Source: JAVBQJ01 sp045532655 (lineage in GTDB: Bacteria > Verrucomicrobiota > Lentisphaeria > Victivallales > Victivallaceae). From it: a stretch of 26,989 bases of DNA. The notes beneath the pieces were generated by a model. It searched no databases. It saw only the letters and a list, made by a program, of their open reading frames with translations, and was not told the origin of the DNA. The translations under genes and the position numbers were made by a program. Below, in pieces: positions 17,428-23,794 of this stretch (position 1 is its first letter; each line of letters begins with the position of its first letter). The stretch is from positions 1 to 26,989 of the forward strand of contig JAZSGI010000110.1 of assembly GCA_045532655.1 (NCBI GenBank), in the 5' to 3' direction.

Positions 17428-17458
17428 ATACTTTCAAGTACTTTTAAATTTCAAAAAA

Positions 17459-17475
17459 ATGCCGTTGGACGGCAT
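17459..17475 (+). promoter_or_regulatory. Hairpin in the purA leader next to the ribosome site
   Basis: ATGCCGT (17459-17465) and ACGGCAT (17469-17475) form a perfect 7-bp stem with a TGG loop. The Shine-Dalgarno AAGGAG begins 4 bp later. Overlapping TTGG...CCAA pairing (17465-17480) would instead cover the start of the ribosome site, so two mutually exclusive folds are possible. No T-run follows, so it is not a terminator. Confidence 0.35.
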
Positions 17476-17490
17476 GCCAAGGAGATAAAA

Positions 17491-18768
17491 ATGCCAGCAG
17501 ATATATTGGTAGGTACCCAATGGGGTGATGAAGGCAAGGGTAAACTTATTGATGTTCTGACCCGTGATGTTGATGCTGTTGTCCGTTTCCAGGGCGGCAG
17601 CAATGCAGGACATACCGTCGAAATCGGCAGCGAAAAATATGTGCTGCATCTGGTTCCCAGCGGTATCTTCCGCAAAGGTGTCCGCTGTCTTATCGGTAAC
17701 GGTGTCGTTGTAGATCCCCTGAGCCTGATGGAGGAGATGAAGGCACTGGCAGAACGCGGTCTTGATGTCTCTCAGATCGAAATCAGCAATAAATGCCATC
17801 TGATTTTCAACTATCACCGCCGTGCTGATCAGCTCAAAGAAGCAAAACTTTCCGCTTCCGGCGCCCGCAAGATCGGTACCACCGGCCGCGGTATCGGCCC
17901 CGCCTATTCCGACAAGGCATGCCGTACAGGTATCCGCGGCTGCGAACTTACTGATCTGGCAAGATTGGAAAAACTTTTCAGACAGGAATGTGAAAAATAC
18001 AATCAGCTTTTTGAAGAAGCCGGTCTGGACAAACTTGATATTGATGCCGAGTGGACAAAAATCGCAGAAGCTGCCTCCTATCTTGCACCCTTCGTTACCG
18101 ATACCGTCTACAGTGTCAACGAATTGCTGAAGGCAGGGAAAAAGGTTCTGTGCGAAGGTGCGCAGGGAGCATTGCTGGATATCGATCATGGTACATATCC
18201 CTTTGTCACCAGCAGTACCACCATGTCCGGCGGTGCCTGCGGCGGTGCCGGTATTGCCCCCCGCCTGGTGGGGGATGTCTGGGGTGTGCTCAAGGCTTAC
18301 ACCACCCGTGTCGGCGAGGGCCCGTTCCCCACAGAACTATTTGATGCTGACGGTGAAAAACTCCGTGCCGTCGGCAGGGAATTCGGTGCAACTACCGGCC
18401 GTCCCCGCCGTTGCGGCTGGTTTGATGCCATTGCCGGCGGTTACGGCTGCATGGTCAATGGAGTCAACAAACTTGCTGTCACCAAGCTGGATGTGCTTGA
18501 TGAAATGCCGGAATTGAAGATCTGCACAGCATACAAACTCAACGGTGAAATCACTGACCGTATGCCTGCCAGAAGTGATGAACTGGAAAGTGTTGAACCT
18601 GTTTACGAAACCATGCCGGGCTGGATGTGTTCCACCTGCGACTGCAAAAGCTGGGATGAACTTCCGGAACAGGCAAAGAATTATCTGAACCGTATTGCCC
18701 GGTTGGTCAATGCTGAAATTGCCATAGTTTCAGTAGGTCCCAAACGTGAACAGACCTTTGAGGTCTGA
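17491..18768 (+). CDS. purA: Adenylosuccinate synthetase
   Basis: This 425-residue cytoplasmic GTP-dependent enzyme condenses IMP with aspartate, the first committed step from IMP to AMP. The N-terminal GTP/IMP signature QWGDEGKGK is at 10-18 with the catalytic Asp13, and the second catalytic residue His41 lies in GSNAGHTV. Further hallmarks are GTTGRGIGPAYSDK, EGAQGALLDIDHGTYPFVTSS, and the aspartate-binding ATTGRPRRCGW loop. Length is normal. The ATG has AAGGAG 7 bp upstream. It opens a plus-strand series with rodA 11 bp downstream and pepD after that, a grouping without an obvious pathway link. Confidence 0.98.
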   Translation: MPADILVGTQWGDEGKGKLIDVLTRDVDAVVRFQGGSNAGHTVEIGSEKYVLHLVPSGIFRKGVRCLIGNGVVVDPLSLMEEMKALAERGLDVSQIEISNKCHLIFNYHRRADQLKEAKLSASGARKIGTTGRGIGPAYSDKACRTGIRGCELTDLARLEKLFRQECEKYNQLFEEAGLDKLDIDAEWTKIAEAASYLAPFVTDTVYSVNELLKAGKKVLCEGAQGALLDIDHGTYPFVTSSTTMSGGACGGAGIAPRLVGDVWGVLKAYTTRVGEGPFPTELFDADGEKLRAVGREFGATTGRPRRCGWFDAIAGGYGCMVNGVNKLAVTKLDVLDEMPELKICTAYKLNGEITDRMPARSDELESVEPVYETMPGWMCSTCDCKSWDELPEQAKNYLNRIARLVNAEIAIVSVGPKREQTFEV

Positions 18769-18779
18769 GGTTACGCTCC

Positions 18780-19976
18780 ATGTACTCTGCCGTCGGTAAC
18801 GCTGCTTCCCATGAACAGGGAACTGAAACGTGGTTTCAGCGTTTCCGGCGGGGGTGGGATGTTCCCGCTGCCGTGAGCATGTTTATGCTTCTGGTATGCG
18901 GGATAATTTTTATCGGCTGTATCGGCGGGGGCAGAGAGGGTTTTCCCAATGAATCTGCTTTGCGGCAGATAGTCTGGGGCGGGATCGGGATCTGCGCATG
19001 GTTTTTTTGCGCCATGACCGATTACAGAAAGTGGAAGCCGGTGGGGGCGGCAGTTTATATTGTAAGTATTCTGCTGCTGGTGATCGTGCTTGGCTGGGGA
19101 ACTAAAATTTATGGTGCAAGACGGTGGCTTATTATTGATCTGGGTTTTATGCAGCAGCAGATGCAGCCGTCGGAACTTGCAAAAATCGCTCTGATACTTT
19201 TTCTTTCCTTTTTTATGGCCCGGGCAGGATATTCGCCGAAATCCTGGCGGAGTTTTATGGCGGTGGTACTTTATACCTTGCTGCCTTTCGCTCTTGTGGT
19301 AATTGAACCGGATCTCGGCGGGGCGCTCATGTTTGTGCCTATTGCATTGGTGATGATATTTGTCCGCGGGCTTTCGTGGCCAAAAATTCTTATTGTTTTT
19401 GCAGCAGTTGCTGTGCTGGTTGGAGCCTTTGCCGTCAATGAAATATTCCGTCTGCATCCCCTGCTTAAAGAATATCACAGAGACAGGATCAGAACATTTC
19501 TTGATCCCGAAGCAGATCCGCTGGGCAGGGGATACAATGCCACTCAGGCCAGAATAGCCGTCGGTTCGGGCGGATTCTGGGGCAAGGGTATCGGGGATGG
19601 AGATATGAGCGGTCTCGGATTTATTCCCCGGACAGTTGCAAATAATGACTTTATTTTTGCAGTTATTGCCGAAGAAACCGGATTTGCCGGGGCATTTTGT
19701 CTCATTGTGCTTTTCGGGGTGCTTATCCTGTCGTGTTTTGCCATTGCCTGGCGTGCGCCGGATATCTTCGGCAGGGTGCTTGCATCCGGATTCGGGACGA
19801 TGCTCTTCTGTCATGTATTTGTGAATATCGGTATGAATATAAATCTTGCTCCGGTCACAGGTATACCGTTGCCGCTGGTGAGTTACGGCGGGACATTTCT
19901 TGTAACAACTATGGCAATGCTTGGGATATTGCAATCCATTTCCCGTACCGGGGCGTTGCTGATCAGCGGGAGGTGA
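18780..19976 (+). CDS. rodA: RodA/FtsW-type peptidoglycan polymerase (SEDS family)
   Basis: This 398-residue multi-pass membrane glycosyltransferase polymerises lipid II during cell elongation, normally with a class B PBP. It has about ten hydrophobic helices and the SEDS signatures: GARRWLIIDLG followed by QPSELAKIALILFLS, EPDLGGALMF, GKGIGDGD, FIPRTVANNDFIFAVIAEETGF with the catalytic-region aspartate, and the C-terminal NLAPVTGIPLPLVSYGG. RodA is favoured over FtsW because of the FIFAVIAEE and GIPLPLVSYGG context, but the split is not absolute. The cytoplasmic N-terminus is long (about 30 residues). No PBP gene lies next to it here. GAGG about 10 bp before the ATG overlaps the purA stop, and the stop lies 2 bp before pepD. 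Confidence 0.92.
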   Translation: MYSAVGNAASHEQGTETWFQRFRRGWDVPAAVSMFMLLVCGIIFIGCIGGGREGFPNESALRQIVWGGIGICAWFFCAMTDYRKWKPVGAAVYIVSILLLVIVLGWGTKIYGARRWLIIDLGFMQQQMQPSELAKIALILFLSFFMARAGYSPKSWRSFMAVVLYTLLPFALVVIEPDLGGALMFVPIALVMIFVRGLSWPKILIVFAAVAVLVGAFAVNEIFRLHPLLKEYHRDRIRTFLDPEADPLGRGYNATQARIAVGSGGFWGKGIGDGDMSGLGFIPRTVANNDFIFAVIAEETGFAGAFCLIVLFGVLILSCFAIAWRAPDIFGRVLASGFGTMLFCHVFVNIGMNINLAPVTGIPLPLVSYGGTFLVTTMAMLGILQSISRTGALLISGR

Positions 19977-19978
19977 AT

Positions 19979-21388
19979 ATGAACTGGATGGAAATATTTT
20001 CTCTTATATGCTCAATACCCCATGCTTCCGGCAATGAAGCGGCTTTGCGGGAAAAATTAAGCAGTATTGCTCTTGCAGCCGGTTTGCAGGTACGCATTGA
20101 TGCCAGGGGCAACATGGCTGTTGACAGAGCGGCGGCAGAGGGATATGAAAATCTTCCGGCAGTGATACTGCAGGGACATCTGGATATGGTTGCCCAGAAA
20201 AAAGATGGTCTGGATTTTGATTTCAACACCATGGGGATATCTTTCCGGCAGGATGGCGACTGGGTATCCACCGGCGGATCGACTTCCCTTGGGGCGGATA
20301 ACGGTCTCGGCGTGGCGTTTGCCATGGAGCTTCTCCTGGATCCTGACTGGCGGGGCGGGCCGCTGCGTGGAGTGTTTACTGTTGAGGAGGAAAGCGGATT
20401 GTGCGGTTCCAGTGCCATCGATCCGGTATTTCTGCAGGGAAAATACCTGATAAATCTTGACAGTGAAGATGATAATTGTTTTATGACCGGCTGTGCCGGC
20501 AGCTGCCGTCTGGCGGCGGAGCTTGATGCAGAATATATTTCACCTTCATCCGGCGGGCAGGGGATGAGGATAGAACTTGCCGGATTGCCCGGCGGACATT
20601 CAGGAGTGGATATACACAAACCTCTCGGCAATGCGTTGAAAGAGATGGCACGGCTGCTGGCGGAAGAATTCAAAACACTGGCAATAAGTACTATTCATGG
20701 CGGCACGGTCTTCAATGCCCTGCCCCGTAATATTGTTGTGGAGGGTGTCGTGCCGGAGGGTTTTGTTATGCCTGATACTGCTGTACTTGCCGGACAAATC
20801 GCTTCCGCAATAACACCGGGCGGGGAAATAACTCTGCGTGCCGGAAAGATCCCGGTACCGGAGCAGGTGCTTTCTGCTTCATGCCGGGAGAAACTTGTTA
20901 CGGCGTTGAATGATCTTCCCAACGGTGTGCTTGCCTGGAGCAGCAGGTTCAACGGGCTGGTTGAAACTTCCTCAAATCTGGCTGTGATAGAAAGCTGCGG
21001 CGGCAAAATATGTGTCGATACCAGTCAGCGGTCATTTATTGCAGAGGAACAGCGGAAAGCGACAGAAATGGTACGGGAGGTTTTCTGCAGAAATTCTTTC
21101 TGCTGCCGTGAAGCCGGATTTTATCTGCCATGGGAACCTGCGGAGGTCAATCCCCTTCTTGACCGTGCCGTTGCCGTATGGGAAGAGGTTACGGGCACAA
21201 AAGCCGTCTGTACAGTTATGCATGCGGGAGTTGAAGTTGCGGATTTTATCAGCAAAAACCCGTCGCTTCTGGCAATATCAGCCGGGCCTTTGATAGAAAA
21301 TCCCCATTCGCCCTCGGAACGGTTCAGTATGGCAAGTGCTGTCCGGGTGCGGAAATGGCTGCGGAGTTTGCTGGAGGCACTTGAATAA
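19979..21388 (+). CDS. pepD: Aminoacyl-histidine dipeptidase (PepD, M20 family)
   Basis: This 469-residue cytoplasmic di-zinc peptidase should cleave Xaa-His and other unspecific dipeptides. Metal and catalytic motifs occur in order: QGHLDM with H67 and D69, GADNGLGVAFA with the bridging D107, VEEESGLCGS with the general-base glutamate near 136-138, NLDSED near 157-162, the dimerisation-domain LPGGHSGVDIH, and a C-terminal ENPHSPSE carrying the last histidine ligand. The start is the ATG with GGGAGGTG just upstream, 2 bp after the rodA stop; the longer open frame is a shadow of rodA. Length and motifs fit PepD better than PepT or CPG2. Confidence 0.93.
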   Translation: MNWMEIFSLICSIPHASGNEAALREKLSSIALAAGLQVRIDARGNMAVDRAAAEGYENLPAVILQGHLDMVAQKKDGLDFDFNTMGISFRQDGDWVSTGGSTSLGADNGLGVAFAMELLLDPDWRGGPLRGVFTVEEESGLCGSSAIDPVFLQGKYLINLDSEDDNCFMTGCAGSCRLAAELDAEYISPSSGGQGMRIELAGLPGGHSGVDIHKPLGNALKEMARLLAEEFKTLAISTIHGGTVFNALPRNIVVEGVVPEGFVMPDTAVLAGQIASAITPGGEITLRAGKIPVPEQVLSASCREKLVTALNDLPNGVLAWSSRFNGLVETSSNLAVIESCGGKICVDTSQRSFIAEEQRKATEMVREVFCRNSFCCREAGFYLPWEPAEVNPLLDRAVAVWEEVTGTKAVCTVMHAGVEVADFISKNPSLLAISAGPLIENPHSPSERFSMASAVRVRKWLRSLLEALE

Positions 21389-21397
21389 CCGTCCGGA

Positions 21398-21417
21398 GAT
21401 CAGGAGTTTCCCTGATC
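21398..21417 (+). terminator. Weak hairpin between convergent genes
   Basis: GATCAGG (21398-21404) and CCTGATC (21411-21417) form a 7-bp stem with a 6-nt loop, 10 bp after the pepD stop and inside the end of the converging small gene. A short T-run (21426-21430) follows on the plus strand, but it is not directly adjacent, so termination is doubtful. Confidence 0.2.
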
Positions 21418-21687
21418 GTTGAGCTTTTTGCGTTTGTTTCTGTAATACAGGCACAGAACAAGGTCGGTGGTAACAAGGAGAGCATTGAAAATATAGAGGT
21501 AAAGAACTATATCGTGATGATACAGTACCTTGTGTATACACCCGGCGGCATATCCGGCAATGATAAGTACCATGAAAAGATAACTTTTGCCTGTGGGATT
21601 CTTGACTTTTACGGTTTTATAAATGGCTACGGGCCAGCTTATGCCGAAAGTCAGCAGCATGATAACTTCCCAGATACTGAAATTCAT
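21400..21687 (-). CDS. Three-helix PQ-loop/SemiSWEET-like membrane protein
   Basis: This 95-residue protein is nearly all membrane: hydrophobic helices at about 6-22, 38-55 and 62-82, then a basic tail YRNKRKK. The order is that of a single triple-helix bundle as in SemiSWEET sugar transporters, which work as dimers. A WPVAIYK segment at the end of helix 1 takes the place of the PQ motif, and KNPTGKSYLF starts helix 2, as in bacterial PQ-loop proteins. Assignment rests on pattern only. The ATG follows GGAGG with 8-bp spacing, and a good promoter lies at 21728-21756, so it appears to be a single-gene unit. An in-frame upstream ATG to 21756 has no ribosome site. Confidence 0.6.
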   Translation of the reverse strand: MNFSIWEVIMLLTFGISWPVAIYKTVKVKNPTGKSYLFMVLIIAGYAAGCIHKVLYHHDIVLYLYIFNALLVTTDLVLCLYYRNKRKKLNDQGNS

Positions 21688-21727
21688 AATAAAAACCTCC
21701 GTTTGGCTGTTGAAAATGTAATTATAT

Positions 21728-21756
21728 AATATACACTCACGGGAGGTTTTTTGCAA
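21728..21756 (-). promoter_or_regulatory. Promoter for the SemiSWEET-like gene
   Basis: Minus strand TTGCAA (21756-21751), 17 bp spacer, TATATT (21733-21728). The start would be near 21721, giving a leader of about 34 nt that contains the GGAGG ribosome site. Confidence 0.6.
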
Positions 21757-21785
21757 TTCTGCAAGTGATATTTTCTGATGCTGAT

Positions 21786-21814
21786 TTGCAAAAAATATTT
21801 TCCGGAGGTATAGT
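21786..21814 (+). promoter_or_regulatory. Promoter for the kinase-HAD pair, abutting the repeat element
   Basis: TTGCAA at 21786-21791, 17 bp spacer, TATAGT at 21809-21814. The predicted start (about 21820) coincides with the left end of the repeat element at 21819, so the whole element would lie in a 5' leader of about 235 nt. Confidence 0.5.
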
Positions 21815-21818
21815 AAAA

Positions 21819-22016
21819 TGAGGCAATTTCAAAACTCCTCAAATTTGTCAAAGCGCCCTCGCTTCGATCTGACAAAGGGAGCGTTTTCCGCCTTCGCATA
21901 AAGCTACGGCGGGACAAGCGGCTGTTACCTTACAGGTAGCAACCTCAAACAACCCTTTGCCGCTCTTTGCGAATGGCATCTTTGCCATTTTTTGAATGAC
22001 TTTTGAAATTACCTCA
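21819..22016. repeat. 198-bp MITE-like element with imperfect terminal inverted repeats
   Basis: The left end begins TGAGGCAATTTCAAAACTC; the right end in reverse complement begins TGAGGTAATTTCAAAAGTC (17 of 19 identical), and likeness continues less strictly to CAAAG about 36 bp in. The core (about 21855-21980) is more GC-rich than the flanks and contains a hairpin with 9 of 11 positions Watson-Crick paired (GGCTGTTACCT against AGGTAGCAACC, 21919-21946) and GGCATCTTTGCC (21975-21986). No transposase is encoded and no clear target duplication is seen. A 46-codon minus-strand frame (21988-21848) spans the core. The right end recurs at 10396-10430, so this is a dispersed family. It fills most of the 21688-22054 gap; the rest holds two promoters and the downstream ribosome site. 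Confidence 0.7.
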
Positions 22017-22054
22017 AAATAAGAGAAATAAATCAAATTCCCAGGGGAGTATAT

Positions 22055-23047
22055 ATGAATTATCTCGGTCATTTGCCGCAAAACGATCCGCTTTTTGAAT
22101 ATTTGAAATGGGATATTTATTCCCGGTACAACTGCGATTGTTCCGGCGGTATCCGTGTCTTTGGTACAAATGGTTCCAATGATGTATATATCTATGAAGA
22201 CAGGAACAGCTGCATAAAGGTCGTGGGAAAGTTTTTTTACTCCCCCGGCAGAAATTCGTGGGAGCAGGCTCAACGCCGTCTGGAACGTGAATACCGCAAT
22301 ATCAATGAATTCCGTTCATATATATCCGGAGTGCATTACGCAGCGGATGTCCTCGGCAGGAATGATTCCCTGAACTGTCTCCTTGTGGTGGAATATTGTT
22401 ATGGTGAACCATTGGACAGTATTATTATGCGGAGTATAAACAGCGGTGATACCTCCCTGCTTTATGGGAAACTTACAGCTCTTGCATGGTTTCTTGCCAC
22501 AGTACACAATAATTCCGCCCGCCCGGTGGGGGTGGATTTCAATGGGGTTTGCGTATATGCCGGATGTGTGCTTGACGGATTGAAAAATATAATCGATCAT
22601 GGGGAAAAAAATTATTTTCTCTCCCTCATTGAACGATGGAAGCAAAAGCCGGAAATGTGGCAGGATCAGGAGGTACTGGTACACGGGGATGCCACGCCTT
22701 CAAATTTCTTTTTCGGCGACGGAATGAATGTCATTACCTTTGATCTGGAACGGGTGAACCGTACTGACAGGGTTTTTGATACAGGCAGACTTGCCGGGGA
22801 GCTGCAGCATTTTTTTCTGCGTTCCACCGGCAACAAATATGCGGCAGAACCCTATATCGGGCATTTTTTGCGGGAATACTGCTGCCACTTCCCGGACAGG
22901 GAGGCAGCTTTCCGCTCAGTTACTGCCAGAGTACCATTTTATATGGCAGTGAATCTGCTGCGTATTGCACGTAATTCATATCTGGATATGGAATACAGGC
23001 GCAAACTTGTCAATGAGGCAAAAATCACTTTTGAAAGGGGATTCTGA
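22055..23047 (+). CDS. APH-fold small-molecule kinase, substrate unknown
   Basis: This 330-residue protein belongs to the aminoglycoside-phosphotransferase/choline-kinase superfamily. The ATP-site lysine is probably K55 in CIKVVG; the catalytic loop reads HGDATPSNFF at 210-219 and the metal-binding aspartate is in FDLERV at 229-234. The middle and C-terminal thirds are helical and unassigned. The ATG has GGGGAG 6 bp upstream. Its stop overlaps the HAD gene start (TGATG), so kinase and HAD hydrolase are made together. That pairing suggests metabolism of one compound, perhaps a sugar or amino alcohol, rather than drug resistance. Transcription appears to start at the upstream repeat element. 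Confidence 0.75.
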   Translation: MNYLGHLPQNDPLFEYLKWDIYSRYNCDCSGGIRVFGTNGSNDVYIYEDRNSCIKVVGKFFYSPGRNSWEQAQRRLEREYRNINEFRSYISGVHYAADVLGRNDSLNCLLVVEYCYGEPLDSIIMRSINSGDTSLLYGKLTALAWFLATVHNNSARPVGVDFNGVCVYAGCVLDGLKNIIDHGEKNYFLSLIERWKQKPEMWQDQEVLVHGDATPSNFFFGDGMNVITFDLERVNRTDRVFDTGRLAGELQHFFLRSTGNKYAAEPYIGHFLREYCCHFPDREAAFRSVTARVPFYMAVNLLRIARNSYLDMEYRRKLVNEAKITFERGF

Positions 23048-23778
23048 TGATAAAAGCCCTGCTTTTTGATATTAATGGTACTGTTACAGATATTTTTACT
23101 GCAGAAGATGATATAAATGTTTACCGTACAACTGCCAACTACCTTTCCTTCCATGGGGTTTTTGTGGAACAGTGGAAGTTGAAGGAACTTTTTTTTGAAC
23201 TCAACCGCAGTCAGCGCAAAACAAGTCCGGAAGAGTTTCCGGAATTTGATGTGGAAAAGATATTTGCCGTGATAATTGACCGTTATGCCGCTGCCGGGAA
23301 AGTGCCTCCGCCATATCTTGCTGCAGAGGCGGCAAAGGTTTTCCGCAGTGCATCACGATTCAAACTTGAACCTTATACAGGAGTGACGGAAATACTGGCT
23401 TATTTGCAAAAGAGGTATCTGCTTGGCGCAGTTTCTGACGGACAGAGTCTCTGGGCAGTACCTGAACTGCAGGCGGCAGGACTTGACAGATTTTTTTCAA
23501 CAGTGGTCGTTTCCGGTGACTATGGTTACCGCAAGCCTGACCGTCGTCTGTTTGAGACGGCTCTGGCAGAGATGGGAGTGACACCGGATGAAGCGATATT
23601 TATCGGCAATGATATGTACCGGGACGTATATGGAGCCGGAGCCGCAGGTATGAAGACGGTGTTTTTTCAATCCAATCAGGGGGATCATTCCCGGCACGGG
23701 GCAGAGCCTGATTATATAATTTACCAATTCTGTCAGCTGCCGGCAGCCATTGATTTTCTGACTGCCGGCAGTAACTGA
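23047..23778 (+). CDS. HAD-superfamily hydrolase (subfamily I), probable phosphatase
   Basis: This 243-residue cytoplasmic protein has a Rossmann-like HAD core with an alpha-helical cap (about 15-105). Motif I is FDINGTVTD with nucleophile D8, motif II has the serine of AVSDGQ, motif III is the lysine of GYRKPDRRLF, and motif IV is GNDMYRDVYGAGAAGM. Motif I carries Asn (N10) where the general-acid aspartate of DxDGT phosphatases normally sits, so activity may be weak or altered. Substrate is unknown. It is translationally coupled to the kinase upstream and ends 16 bp from the converging alpha-galactosidase gene. Confidence 0.85.
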   Translation: MIKALLFDINGTVTDIFTAEDDINVYRTTANYLSFHGVFVEQWKLKELFFELNRSQRKTSPEEFPEFDVEKIFAVIIDRYAAAGKVPPPYLAAEAAKVFRSASRFKLEPYTGVTEILAYLQKRYLLGAVSDGQSLWAVPELQAAGLDRFFSTVVVSGDYGYRKPDRRLFETALAEMGVTPDEAIFIGNDMYRDVYGAGAAGMKTVFFQSNQGDHSRHGAEPDYIIYQFCQLPAAIDFLTAGSN

Positions 23779-23794
23779 AATTATCCTGCCAAAG

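Noticed and set aside
17440..17480. Third copy of the repeat end (ATTTCAAAAAAATGCC)
   Set aside because: Only a short A-rich stretch matches; the flanking GAGGTA and GTCATTC blocks are absent.
18771..19934. 387-codon minus-strand frame opposite rodA
   Set aside because: Polar, His/Lys/Pro-rich translation typical of the antisense of a membrane-protein gene; rodA motifs are unambiguous.
21690..21752. Inverted repeat AAAAACCTCC / GGAGGTTTTT as a terminator or operator
   Set aside because: One arm is the ribosome site of the small membrane-protein gene and the other lies in its promoter spacer, outside the transcript; probably coincidental.
22055..23047. Antibiotic-resistance aminoglycoside phosphotransferase
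   Set aside because: Only the superfamily fold is shared; coupling to a HAD gene and the divergent sequence point to metabolism.
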